64,000 bases of DNA from CAIYYO01 sp049299895 (GTDB lineage Archaea > Altiarchaeota > Altiarchaeia > IMC4 > QMZM01), in NCBI GenBank assembly GCA_049299895.1, contig JBAQYF010000019.1, positions 73,231 through 137,230 on the forward strand, given 5' to 3'. Positions 32,600-40,685 of the stretch are shown here, one piece after another. Made by a program: the position numbers and the translations under genes. Each line of letters starts with the position of its first letter. Positions within the stretch are counted from its first letter, which is position 1. Under the pieces are notes generated by a model. That model was not told the origin of the DNA. It did no database searches and saw only the letters and a program-made list of their open reading frames with translations.

Positions 32600-33772
32600 T
32601 TACTTCCTGCGAATAAACAGAAGGACCAGGGCAATGACGGCGACTGCTGCGACTACGGCGATATATCCCGTATTCCCGCCGCTCTTCTCCAACACGCGCA
32701 CCGGGATAACCTCTTCCAGGACGTGGGGGCCTAAGCCGTCCTCGTAGCGTATCTCCAGAGAGTAACTGTGATTTCCCGGAGCTTTCGGAACGTAGGAGAA
32801 CACCGCAGGAGCATCGTCGTCGGGCTTGAGCTTGCCGAGGTAGGAAACAAGGCTTGTTCCGTCCGGCAGAGACAGCGTCGCACGCACATTCTCCGCATCC
32901 CCGTCCCCCATGTTCTCGACGCGCATCTGTATCTCCGCAGGTTCGCCCGCAACGAATCCGGCGTCCGGAGACCTTTTCAGGCTTTCTATCCCGAGTTTTG
33001 CGGGGTTCTCGACCATCACGCCTATCTGCCCGGCGGATGAATAGCTCTTGCCTCTCTCGTCCACGTAAGACACTTGGAGCGGTATCGAATACGAACCGGT
33101 CGCAACTGATTCGTCGACGACAAAAGACAACTCCAGCAACGTCTCGTTCCCCGGAGGCAGGGATTCTATGACCTTCTGGCCCGCACCGAGTATTATGAAT
33201 TTATCGGAAGAAGCGGACACTTTAACGTTCCTCGCAGTGCCGGTGCCGATGTTTCTGTAAGACGCGCGGACGGAAAAAACGCCCCCCGAACTGCCGGCCG
33301 ATCCCATCGCAGGAACATTGTAGACCACGTCCGGGACCCCTACGACTTTTACGTTTATATCATACTCCCGCTCGATTGCGCCGCGCGATATTTTCACCGT
33401 TAGGGGGTACACACCTGACACTGCGCCCGCATCCACCGCAAGGTAATAAGCGTAGTCCTTGGAGCATCCCATGCATATCTGCGGCTCGTCCATGTTGCGA
33501 CCGGTCTTCAGGTAAAAGGGGTACTTCACGTCCAGGGAAACGATAGCGTTATCCATGCTTGCGTTCCCGTAGCCCGGGACGCCGTATATGTAGTCGTTAT
33601 AGACGCGGACCTTCACTGTCACGTCCCGGCCCGGCTCTACCGGTTCGGGAGAAACCTCTTCTGAGACTACCCGCATGGACGGAGAATCCTTTATCAACGC
33701 GTCCGCCTCCGAGTACGCAGTGAGCGCAAAAAGCGCAGCCAGCAAAAATACAAATAAAACAGGGTTTTTCAT
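32600..33772 (-). CDS. Secreted membrane-anchored CARDB/COG1361 protein (module 3)
   Basis: 390 residues. Signal peptide (1-25), an N-terminal domain with a CMGC pair (PQICMGCSKDYAYYL), two CARDB-like domains (VRASYRNIGTGTARNVKV, IQMRVENMGDGDAENVRA), and a C-terminal helix (YIAVVAAVAVIALVLLFI) ending RRK. Shorter than the module 1 and 2 proteins and without their N-terminal motif, but the same plan. First gene of the operon, five bases before the permease. Inferred to be the extracytoplasmic partner of the ABC exporter. Confidence 0.8.
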   Translation of the reverse strand: MKNPVLFVFLLAALFALTAYSEADALIKDSPSMRVVSEEVSPEPVEPGRDVTVKVRVYNDYIYGVPGYGNASMDNAIVSLDVKYPFYLKTGRNMDEPQICMGCSKDYAYYLAVDAGAVSGVYPLTVKISRGAIEREYDINVKVVGVPDVVYNVPAMGSAGSSGGVFSVRASYRNIGTGTARNVKVSASSDKFIILGAGQKVIESLPPGNETLLELSFVVDESVATGSYSIPLQVSYVDERGKSYSSAGQIGVMVENPAKLGIESLKRSPDAGFVAGEPAEIQMRVENMGDGDAENVRATLSLPDGTSLVSYLGKLKPDDDAPAVFSYVPKAPGNHSYSLEIRYEDGLGPHVLEEVIPVRVLEKSGGNTGYIAVVAAVAVIALVLLFIRRK

Positions 33773-33781
33773 TTTTTAATG

Positions 33782-33803
33782 TAAACAACCAATTAGTTGT
33801 TTA
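33782..33803. promoter_or_regulatory. TrmB operator candidate between CARDB and trmB genes
   Basis: TAAACAAC (33782-33789) and GTTGTTTA (33796-33803) form a perfect 8-base inverted repeat with a six-base centre. On the minus strand it abuts the TATA (TCTATTATAAAC, about 33800-33811) and the predicted start of the CARDB transcript; the divergent TrmB gene starts at 33887, with its own TATA-like GGTTTATTTG at about 33857-33866. Confidence 0.6.
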
Positions 33804-33886
33804 TAATAGAAAAAGATGAGTTAATAAGCCACAGCACACAGAAAAGAACCAAGAGACGGTTTATTTGCAATGCGCAGCAAAGAGAC

Positions 33887-34714
33887 ATGGACAACAAAAA
33901 GCTCCTACAGGACATCGGGCTGAACAAATATGAAGCCGCATCGTACCTGTTCCTTGCGGAAAACGGCGTAAGCGACGCGAACACGGTGAGCGAATGCGCA
34001 AACGTCCCGCTTGGAAAGATGTATGCGACGCTGACCAGCCTGAAATCCATGGGGCTTATCGAAGTGCAGGAGAGCCGCCCGAAAAAGTATAAGGCGATCC
34101 CTCCGGAAAAGGCCTTTAAAGAGGTCTACGAACAGAAGAAAAAAGACTCCGAAAAAGAGCTGGGGAGATACCGGGAAACCATCGAGAAACTGAGAAAAGA
34201 TATCAGGCCCGAAAAGAAAGGAAAGGAGCCGGACACATTCTGGACGCTCCTCACAGCCGACAAAGAAAGGGTCGCGGCCCTGAAGAATGTGATAGACGAA
34301 TGCGAAAAAGAGTTCTGCTTCCTGATGCCGGCAAAGGTCATCAGGCGCAGAGGAATAGTCGAAGAAGTCGCGCCAAGGATCACAAGACACTTCTTCAGCA
34401 ATATCAAGTCGGGCGTGAGAGCGAGAATAATCTTCCCGGAAAAAGAGTTCATAAGAGAAAAACATCCGCTACCGGACGATGCGGACCTCTCCAAGGTGGA
34501 GGCAAGGATCCTCCCGAGCGAGAACGGCTATTACCTGGTGGACAACAAGCTGGTGATGATCCCGGTATTCGATCCCTCCGAGGAGAACAGCATATTCGGG
34601 ATGATAAAGATAAGCGACTCGAATTATGCATCAAGGGTTAAAAAGAGGTTCGAGGAAGCATGGAAGAAAGCAGCGCCCATAGACCTTGAAAAGGAATTGG
34701 GCAGGGAGCAATAA
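33887..34714 (+). CDS. TrmB-family transcriptional regulator (module 3)
   Basis: 275 residues from ATG 33887 (likely leaderless); the frame is open further upstream, but that part covers the promoter. N-terminal TrmB winged helix: DIGLNKYEAASYLFLAENG, ECANVPLGKMYATLTSLKS, MGLIEVQESRPKKYKA; then a coiled coil (about 75-115) and a C-terminal domain (about 120-265) that in TrmB proteins senses a ligand. Divergent from the CARDB-ABC operon with one palindrome between, so probably its regulator. Known relatives sense sugars; ligand here unknown. Confidence 0.87.
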   Translation: MDNKKLLQDIGLNKYEAASYLFLAENGVSDANTVSECANVPLGKMYATLTSLKSMGLIEVQESRPKKYKAIPPEKAFKEVYEQKKKDSEKELGRYRETIEKLRKDIRPEKKGKEPDTFWTLLTADKERVAALKNVIDECEKEFCFLMPAKVIRRRGIVEEVAPRITRHFFSNIKSGVRARIIFPEKEFIREKHPLPDDADLSKVEARILPSENGYYLVDNKLVMIPVFDPSEENSIFGMIKISDSNYASRVKKRFEEAWKKAAPIDLEKELGREQ

Positions 34715-34732
34715 ACCGGCAGGTGATAAAAA

Positions 34733-34954
34733 ATGAGTTGCTATATGCGGCATTTAACGGACATAATAGAGGAGCTTGGGATAGAAAATAACATAGACAC
34801 GCGCAGGATAATCGACCGGCAGATCCGCTCGATACTGAAAAAACAGGACGCTAATTGTCCGGAGGTCTGGAAGGACGTAAAGGAGATCATACATGACCCG
34901 GAACAGAAGAAGAAACTTGTATCGGAGCTGAGAAAGACATTATCCAAAGGTTGA
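34733..34954 (+). CDS. Small conserved archaeal protein
   Basis: 73 residues, ATG with an AGGTGATAAAAAATG context. Helical, with MSCYMRHLTDIIEELGIEN, a basic middle (RRIIDRQIRSILKK) and a conserved-looking CPEVWKDVKEII segment. The pattern resembles a small unnamed archaeal family; no function known. Starts 18 bases after trmB and may be cotranscribed. Its last 68 bases overlap the convergent phzF-like gene, whose real homology ends before the overlap. Confidence 0.6.
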   Translation: MSCYMRHLTDIIEELGIENNIDTRRIIDRQIRSILKKQDANCPEVWKDVKEIIHDPEQKKKLVSELRKTLSKG

Positions 34955-35723
34955 TTGCGCCCTCCATATAGAGGACCGCCTTCCCGGACAAGAGGACCCG
35001 GTCACCCATGTCCTTGCATAATATCTCTCCGCCTCTTTTTGAAAGCTGGATTGCCCGCATCTCCTTTTTTCCAAGCTTTTTGGACCAGTAAGGCGCAAGT
35101 TCGCAATGTGATGAACCAGTCACGGGGTCTTCGTTTATCCCGTACTTCGGGACAAAGAATCTGGACACAAAATCCGCATCTTTGCCTTTGGCCGTGACTG
35201 CAACGCCTCTTAGATCCAGTTTTTTTAGCAGTTCCATGTCTGGTTCAATGTTCTTTACGCAGGATTCATCAGGCAATACGACAATGTAGTCTGCGGCCTT
35301 CAATACCTGCACGGGTTCGTAATCCAATGCTGAAAGCAGTTCTTTGGGCGCAATGCATTCTATGGGCGCCTGCGACGGGAAATCCATTACAAGCAGATCG
35401 TCTTCCTTTTTCACTTTGAGTACGCCGCTTCTCGTATCAAACACGACCTCTTTAAGGGACGTGTCTATGTGGTTGAAAATAACGTATGCGGATGCAAGGG
35501 TCGCATGGCCGCAGAGGTCTATCTCTGAAAAGGGGGTGAACCACCTGAGAAGGTACCTGCCATTTGATCCCGTGAAGAACGCAGTCTCAGGCAGATTGTT
35601 CTCAGCAGCTATTGATTGCAGGGTTACATCAGGGATGGATCCTTCCAGGGGGCATACGCCCGCCTGATTTCCGGAAAACAATTCCTCTGCGAATGCATCG
35701 ACATAGTAAACCTTTATTTTCAT
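34887..35723 (-). CDS. PhzF-family isomerase/epimerase-like enzyme
   Basis: 278 residues. DAF..LFSGNQAGVCPLEG (about 9-27), AAENNLPETAFF (about 39-50, with the catalytic Glu of the family), DLCGHATLASAYVIF (about 69-83) and EDPVTGSSHCELAPYW (about 199-214) are the PhzF landmarks of the two diaminopimelate-epimerase-like halves. Family homology ends near GKAVLYMEGAI; the last 20 residues look like readthrough after loss of the original stop and overlap the convergent small gene. Cytoplasmic; substrate unknown. Confidence 0.87.
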   Translation of the reverse strand: MKIKVYYVDAFAEELFSGNQAGVCPLEGSIPDVTLQSIAAENNLPETAFFTGSNGRYLLRWFTPFSEIDLCGHATLASAYVIFNHIDTSLKEVVFDTRSGVLKVKKEDDLLVMDFPSQAPIECIAPKELLSALDYEPVQVLKAADYIVVLPDESCVKNIEPDMELLKKLDLRGVAVTAKGKDADFVSRFFVPKYGINEDPVTGSSHCELAPYWSKKLGKKEMRAIQLSKRGGEILCKDMGDRVLLSGKAVLYMEGAINLWIMSFSAPIQVSSSVPGHV

Positions 35724-35785
35724 ATATTTATTATTTTGAAAAGCATAACTAAAATAGGATGATTCCTTGAGGCACGATAATCGAT

Positions 35786-36655
35786 ATGAAATACATACAG
35801 GCTAAATCCCTTCTTTCACCGCTTAAGGAGGACCCGTTCTTCGGCTTATCCTACAGCATGAACCTGTACCGGGGCTGCCAGCACCAGTGCATATACTGCG
35901 ACTCCAGGAGCACATGCTACGGCATAAAGGATTTTACGCAGATAGAAGTAAAAGAGAATGCAATCGCCCTCCTGGAAAAAGAGCTGCACAAGAAAAAGAG
36001 AGGGACGATCGGGACCGGCTCTATGAACGATTGCTACATGCCCCTTGAAAAAGAACTGGGAATGACGAGAAGAGCGCTTGAAATAATCGCAAAGCATAAG
36101 TTCCCCGTGCACGTTCTGACAAAGAGCGATTACGTTACGAGGGATATCGACCTGCTTAAAGAGATAAGCAATGTTTATGCCGCTGTCTCATTCACGGTAA
36201 CAGCGGCTTCGGACGGCATGTCTTCAAAAATAGAGCCCTGCGCCCCTGTTTCTTCGAGGCGCTTTGCGGCGGTAAAAAGATTCGCTGATGAAAACATCTA
36301 TACGGGAATAATCCTGACCCCGGTCCTGCCTTACATAACGGATACTGAGGAGAACATCAGGGCGATCGTCGAAAAAGCGGCTGATGCGGGAGCAAAATAT
36401 ATCCTCTGCTGGACTGGAATGACTATCAGGGAGGGGCAGAGAGAATATTTCTATGAAAAACTTGATGAGCTCTTCCCGGGCTTGAAAAAGAAATACATAG
36501 AGCGTTATGGGAATTCTTACGGCTGCTCAGTTCCCGATCACGAGAAGCTGGAAAAAGCATTCAAGGAAGAATGCAGGAAACATGATATCGCGACCCGGAT
36601 GAAGTTTTACGTTCCGGGAGAGGACAATAGGAAACTTTCGGAGTATATTGGATAA
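35786..36655 (+). CDS. Radical SAM protein, SPL-related (COG1533 type)
   Basis: 289 residues. The cluster motif CQHQCIYCDSRS (CxxxCxxC, about residue 31) follows YSMNLYRG, typical of SplB-like radical SAM proteins. Then come a TIM-barrel core with GTIGTGSMNDCYMPLEKELG, HVLTKSDYVTRDIDLL and ILTPVLPYITDTEENI, and a C-terminal helical region. DNA photoproduct repair is the namesake activity, but this short group has no proven reaction. GAGG lies about 15 bases before the start. Confidence 0.85.
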   Translation: MKYIQAKSLLSPLKEDPFFGLSYSMNLYRGCQHQCIYCDSRSTCYGIKDFTQIEVKENAIALLEKELHKKKRGTIGTGSMNDCYMPLEKELGMTRRALEIIAKHKFPVHVLTKSDYVTRDIDLLKEISNVYAAVSFTVTAASDGMSSKIEPCAPVSSRRFAAVKRFADENIYTGIILTPVLPYITDTEENIRAIVEKAADAGAKYILCWTGMTIREGQREYFYEKLDELFPGLKKKYIERYGNSYGCSVPDHEKLEKAFKEECRKHDIATRMKFYVPGEDNRKLSEYIG

Positions 36656-36659
36656 CCGG

Positions 36660-37424
36660 CTATTTCAGCTCCTTATTCAGTATGTTCTGGAACCGCGTTG
36701 TCGAGATATAATGATCGGCGAGCAGTTTCCCGTTCCAGATCAAACTGAACGATGCGTATATCGCAGGCGCATTCTGCGCTTCCTTCGGCGTTTTCAGCTC
36801 CGTTACTTTAAGTTTCACGCCTTTTTTCTTTGCCGTTTCCTCTAATTCAGGAATGGATCTTGCGACCCACGGGCATTGATTGGAATAGACGATGTTTAGT
36901 CCCTTGTATCCGGCCAACCGTTTTTCGGTTTCCTTGAAGTTTGGCAGGGGCCCCTTTTTAAGGGATTTTACCATCAGTTCAAATGATGGCTTTGCATGCG
37001 CAACAGACACAAATCCGTTCTTTTTGAACAGGTCGATACCCGCCATGAAAGACCCTTCGCTGGTAACTGCTGCGACGCCGTATTTCCCCGCCTCCTTCGC
37101 TTCCTTTACGCATTCGTCCAATAGAAGCGACCCGTAGCCCTTGTTCTTGTATTTGTTCGGCGTAACCCAGATGCAATGGATGAACAGGTAGCCGGGCGCA
37201 TCAACAGCCCTCCAGGCATTCTCCCCGGGTGCGTATTCGATGAAACCTATGCTCTTCTTTTCCTTTTCAGAGTAGAGAGCCTTGATCTTGAGGCCCTCTG
37301 AAAAGCGCTTTTTCAGCCAGTCCCTCTTTAAGACGTATCCGTCGTTTTTGGGATTCAGAAAACAAACGGGGGGATACTCCGATATATTGTTTTCATCGAT
37401 CCCGACGATCCTTGTTTCAGGCAT
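36660..37424 (-). CDS. GNAT acetyltransferase fused to a YoaP-like domain
   Basis: 254 residues from ATG 37424; an in-frame ATG at 37448 would add eight residues. GNAT core at about 10-150 with HCIWVTPNKYKNKGYGSLLL (acetyl-CoA loop) and GIDLFKKNGFV. The C-terminal domain (about 165-250), with YSNQCPWVARSIPELE and WNGKLLADHYIST, is the YoaP-like thioredoxin-fold half found in many archaeal GNATs. Substrate unknown. Stops are 4 bases apart with the convergent radical SAM gene. Confidence 0.83.
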   Translation of the reverse strand: MPETRIVGIDENNISEYPPVCFLNPKNDGYVLKRDWLKKRFSEGLKIKALYSEKEKKSIGFIEYAPGENAWRAVDAPGYLFIHCIWVTPNKYKNKGYGSLLLDECVKEAKEAGKYGVAAVTSEGSFMAGIDLFKKNGFVSVAHAKPSFELMVKSLKKGPLPNFKETEKRLAGYKGLNIVYSNQCPWVARSIPELEETAKKKGVKLKVTELKTPKEAQNAPAIYASFSLIWNGKLLADHYISTTRFQNILNKELK

Positions 37425-37480
37425 GATAAATATTATCAATCCGTTCAATAAAACACTTGAAAGACGTAATACAGGAGTCG

Positions 37481-38668
37481 TTAGACGTCGACGTATACCT
37501 CTGTCAGTTTGGAATTGTTCAATAGAACTACTTTTGAATCGACGATCCCCGTATTGCAGGGAAGGTCCCCGGGATAATAGCCGCAGGTCGTATCGAGCGT
37601 TATCCAGTTGCCGTATTCGTCCGGGAGGCTGACGACGTAGGGCACGTCATAGGTCTTTCGGATGTCCTGCTTGATCTTTTCAGTCGACTCGTTGTCCCCG
37701 GAGTAGAATGCAGCGAACATATGATCGTCGGAGTAATACAGTTTTGTCGTCCCGCCTATGGATTCAACTAGCGAAGAGAGGAGGAATGCCTGGTCCTCGC
37801 AGTCCCCGACTCCCGAATCGAGCGTCTCGTCAGGCATCATCCAGTAGTCCTTTCCCCTGGGATCGTTTACATAAGCTATGTTCGCCCGTACCCAGTCGTA
37901 CAGGGCGTATATCTGCGCAGTATTGTATTCCCCGGAATGTTCCGATGCCGTCTCGCCGACGACGGAGCGCACGGGGGAGCTTACGGGCGTAACGTACCGG
38001 TTGACCTTCGCCGAAACAATGAGGCCCGGTTTTTCCATTTTGAGGGCCTTATAGCTATCGAATTTTTCAGGTATGGAGACGTTCACGGTCTTTGGACATA
38101 CCACCCCGAGATCTGCCCATGAGACGTTATCTGTGTCTGCGCTTTCCGGTCCGGGGGATGTGACCCGGGCCATGAGCCCCGTGCAAACCTCGTATTCCAC
38201 GTCTCCACCCAGGCCTGAGACGTCCAGATAAACGGCGCCGAGCGGGACCGATCCGTCCCATGTGTAGAGGTAATCGTACGCCATATATTCGGCAGACGCC
38301 GCCGCGTCCATATCTGATCCTGCGCGCCTTAAGCCGTAGGAATAAACAAACAGGGTGTCGTTGCCCATGTTCTCCGCGGAGACGGCAGCTACGCCGACGC
38401 CGGGCTCGTACAGCTTCATTCCGCTGACGTCGAACATGATGTCGTAATCTGCCTGCGCATTTTTGGCATCCGGTCTGGAAGCCGGCCGCCCCTGGCGGAA
38501 GCTCTCGACAACCGGAACCGTGAACTCGGAGGAATTGACGGAAGGGTCCGTTCCCGTCAGAGAGAAGCCCCGGGTCGAGAAATGGTATAGCAAGGCGAGC
38601 ACCGGAATCGCGAGGAGGACTATTGTCGTAAACAGCAAGGCTGCATAAAATTTCGTATTGGAAGACAT
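37481..38668 (-). CDS. Membrane-anchored transglutaminase-like protein
   Basis: 395 residues. N-terminal helix (about 8-30), an extracytoplasmic region without recognised domains (about 40-235), then a transglutaminase core with the catalytic triad: Cys in GVGDCEDQAFLLSSL (about 289), His in SDDHMFAAFY (about 316), Asp in ITLDTTCGY (about 365). Such archaeal proteins are thought to act as cysteine peptidases or cross-linking enzymes at the surface. A conserved CN pair near the end could be structural. Single gene. Confidence 0.82.
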   Translation of the reverse strand: MSSNTKFYAALLFTTIVLLAIPVLALLYHFSTRGFSLTGTDPSVNSSEFTVPVVESFRQGRPASRPDAKNAQADYDIMFDVSGMKLYEPGVGVAAVSAENMGNDTLFVYSYGLRRAGSDMDAAASAEYMAYDYLYTWDGSVPLGAVYLDVSGLGGDVEYEVCTGLMARVTSPGPESADTDNVSWADLGVVCPKTVNVSIPEKFDSYKALKMEKPGLIVSAKVNRYVTPVSSPVRSVVGETASEHSGEYNTAQIYALYDWVRANIAYVNDPRGKDYWMMPDETLDSGVGDCEDQAFLLSSLVESIGGTTKLYYSDDHMFAAFYSGDNESTEKIKQDIRKTYDVPYVVSLPDEYGNWITLDTTCGYYPGDLPCNTGIVDSKVVLLNNSKLTEVYVDV

Positions 38669-38721
38669 CTTGTTATATATTATAGGAGATATTAATAACT
38701 ATCTTGAATACATTTAAAAAC

Positions 38722-39180
38722 ATGGACATATCAATAAAGGTTTATCTCTGCGGCATGCTCGTATTGTCGGTCCTCGGGCCTGCAAGCATAGGATTGCTGC
38801 TCGTAAAAGAATCCTGGGCTGGCGGTTTAGGCCTTGTCATAAGCATAATAGAGATATTCTGGATGCTTGTATCTGTCCTGCTATTCCTTTATGCATTGCT
38901 CAAACCGCAAAAAGAGAGCAGGTCCGCCGCACTTGCATTGTATTACATAATATACAGTGGCTCGCTGATGGTCATCCTCTTCATTGGAGCAATCGGAGGG
39001 GTCGATACAAAAGACCTGAACAGTCCAGTCACGCAGGCGTCTTATGCATCCTACGTTCTATTCTATCTATCGGTCGCAGTATTCTCTGTTTATCTCTTGC
39101 GCGGCAGGGAGGATCCCGGGGAAAAGAAAAAAGCGCTCAGGCAGGGCAGGAAAAAGGTCGGCCTGTTTGCCGCGAGATAA
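38722..39180 (+). CDS. Four-helix membrane protein, unknown function
   Basis: 152 residues from ATG 38722 (a TTG at 38704 is in frame). Four hydrophobic segments at about 7-28, 35-60, 73-93 and 108-127, and a basic C-terminal tail (KKKALRQGRKKVG). TATA-like TTATATATTA at about 38672-38681. No family recognised. Divergent from the transglutaminase-like gene. Confidence 0.65.
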   Translation: MDISIKVYLCGMLVLSVLGPASIGLLLVKESWAGGLGLVISIIEIFWMLVSVLLFLYALLKPQKESRSAALALYYIIYSGSLMVILFIGAIGGVDTKDLNSPVTQASYASYVLFYLSVAVFSVYLLRGREDPGEKKKALRQGRKKVGLFAAR

Positions 39181-39227
39181 CAGCATCAAAAGGATATTTT
39201 TTCTCCCCGTCCAATATATCTCATAAG

Positions 39228-39782
39228 ATGAAAGTCCTGTTCGCAACGAGCAACCCCCACAAGGTCAAAGAGGCCGTAGGCGTGGGAAAAGATTATGGGA
39301 TAGAGTTCGTCCAGCTCAAAGAGAGCTATCCTGAGATCAGGGACGAGGACGTTGCCAAAATAGCAGAGGACGGGGCAAGGCATATCCATGACAACACAAA
39401 GAAGCCAGTCGTTGTCGACGACACAGGATTATATATCGATGCGCTCAACGGATTTCCCGGGCCTTTTTCCGCTTATACCTTCAAGAAGGTCGGCTGCCAG
39501 GGCATCCTGCGCCTCATGGACGGCATGAATAACAGGGACGCCGTGTTCGTTTCCGCCGTCGGGTACTGCGACGGGAAAAAGCTTCTCACTTTCAGGGGCG
39601 AATGCAAAGGGACCATTACGAGCGCCATGCGCGGGCCTCCGGTCTTCGGCTATGACCCGATCTTTCTGCCTGAGGGGCAGGATAAGACGTTTGCGGAAGA
39701 CGGGCAGATGAAGGATCGCGTCTCCCACCGGAGGAAGTCATTTGACGCCTTCTGCAGGTGGTTCGTATCAAAAAACAAATAA
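39228..39782 (+). CDS. rdgB: XTP/dITP pyrophosphatase (RdgB/HAM1 family)
   Basis: 184 residues. Begins KVLFATSNPHKVKEA (nucleotide-binding S/T-N-x-x-K motif), with VVVDDTGLYIDALNGFPGPF (about 61-80), GPPVFGYDPIFLPEG (about 140-154) and RVSHRRKSFDAF near the end. Hydrolyses deaminated purine triphosphates to monophosphates to keep inosine and xanthosine out of nucleic acids. Full length. The AIM24 gene starts ten bases after the stop, suggesting cotranscription. Confidence 0.93.
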   Translation: MKVLFATSNPHKVKEAVGVGKDYGIEFVQLKESYPEIRDEDVAKIAEDGARHIHDNTKKPVVVDDTGLYIDALNGFPGPFSAYTFKKVGCQGILRLMDGMNNRDAVFVSAVGYCDGKKLLTFRGECKGTITSAMRGPPVFGYDPIFLPEGQDKTFAEDGQMKDRVSHRRKSFDAFCRWFVSKNK

Positions 39783-39792
39783 TTCAAAGAAA

Positions 39793-40470
39793 ATGGAATA
39801 CAAGATAAGAGGCAGTATAATGCAGGTAGTCGACGTTGAATTGAATGCTGGCGAATCTGTGTACACCGAATCAGGCGGCATGGTCTGGATGTCTCCGAAT
39901 ATGGAGATGTCGACGAACACCAAAGGGGGATTGATGAAGGGCCTGGGCAGGATGCTTGCAGGCGAGTCGCTTTTCATGACATCTTACAAGTGCACGGAAG
40001 GAAAGGGCTTGATCGCATTCTCCAACGAGTTCCCGGGAAAGGTCGTGGAATTGAATCTAGCCGCGGGGCAGGAAATAATAGCGCAGAAAGACGCGTTCAT
40101 GTTCGCGGAAAGCACAGTCACGATGGCTATGCATTTTCGTAAGAAGCTCGGAGCGGGCCTGTTCGGAGGCGAGGGATTCATAATGCAGAAGCTCACAGGC
40201 CCGGGTAAAGCGTTCCTTGAACTCGGAGGCGAGATAACGGAATACACGCTGAAAGAGGGCCAGGTCCTCAAAGTAGACCCCGGGCACGTCGGCGCATTCG
40301 AGCCCACGGTCAATTTCGACGTATCGATGGTCAAGGGCGTGACCAACATGTTCTTTGGCGGAGAAGGACTGTTCCTCGCGCAGCTCACAGGCCCTGGGAA
40401 GGTGTGGCTGCAGTCGATGACAGTGAACAATCTTGCATCGAGAATAATTGCATCCATGCCCGGCAAGTAA
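39793..40470 (+). CDS. AIM24/TIGR00266-family protein
   Basis: 225 residues from ATG 39793; the longer frame from 39742 overlaps rdgB. A double-stranded beta-helix protein with GSIMQVVDVELNAGESVYTE, SGGMVWMSPNMEMST, the paired GEGFIMQKLTGPGKAFLE and GEGLFLAQLTGPGKVWLQ strands, and VDPGHVGAFEPTV. Widespread in all domains; the yeast relative affects mitochondrial membranes, prokaryotic function unknown. Follows rdgB by ten bases. Confidence 0.87.
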   Translation: MEYKIRGSIMQVVDVELNAGESVYTESGGMVWMSPNMEMSTNTKGGLMKGLGRMLAGESLFMTSYKCTEGKGLIAFSNEFPGKVVELNLAAGQEIIAQKDAFMFAESTVTMAMHFRKKLGAGLFGGEGFIMQKLTGPGKAFLELGGEITEYTLKEGQVLKVDPGHVGAFEPTVNFDVSMVKGVTNMFFGGEGLFLAQLTGPGKVWLQSMTVNNLASRIIASMPGK

Positions 40471-40486
40471 ACCAATTAAAGCAAAA

Positions 40487-40684
40487 ATGGATCTTTTTTC
40501 CATTCTTTTATTTCTTTTTATCGGGGCGGGGGTAATAGGCTTGGCGCTCTCCCTGCTCACCGGATTCGGGGTATGGCTCGTGCAATTGTTCTACGCCGTA
40601 TACCATGCGCTCTTCGTAAAAGAGGATAAGAGCAAGGGCAAGAATATGGATTACAGCATAGAACAGGGAAAAGAGATCAAATAG
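40487..40684 (+). CDS. Small single-helix membrane protein
   Basis: 65 residues from ATG 40487, sixteen bases after the AIM24 stop and probably in the same transcript. One long hydrophobic stretch, about 3-42 (SILLFLFIGAGVIGLALSLL then FGVWLVQLFYAVYH), followed by a charged tail (KEDKSKGKNMDYS). No family recognised. Confidence 0.6.
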   Translation: MDLFSILLFLFIGAGVIGLALSLLTGFGVWLVQLFYAVYHALFVKEDKSKGKNMDYSIEQGKEIK

Positions 40685-40685
40685 A

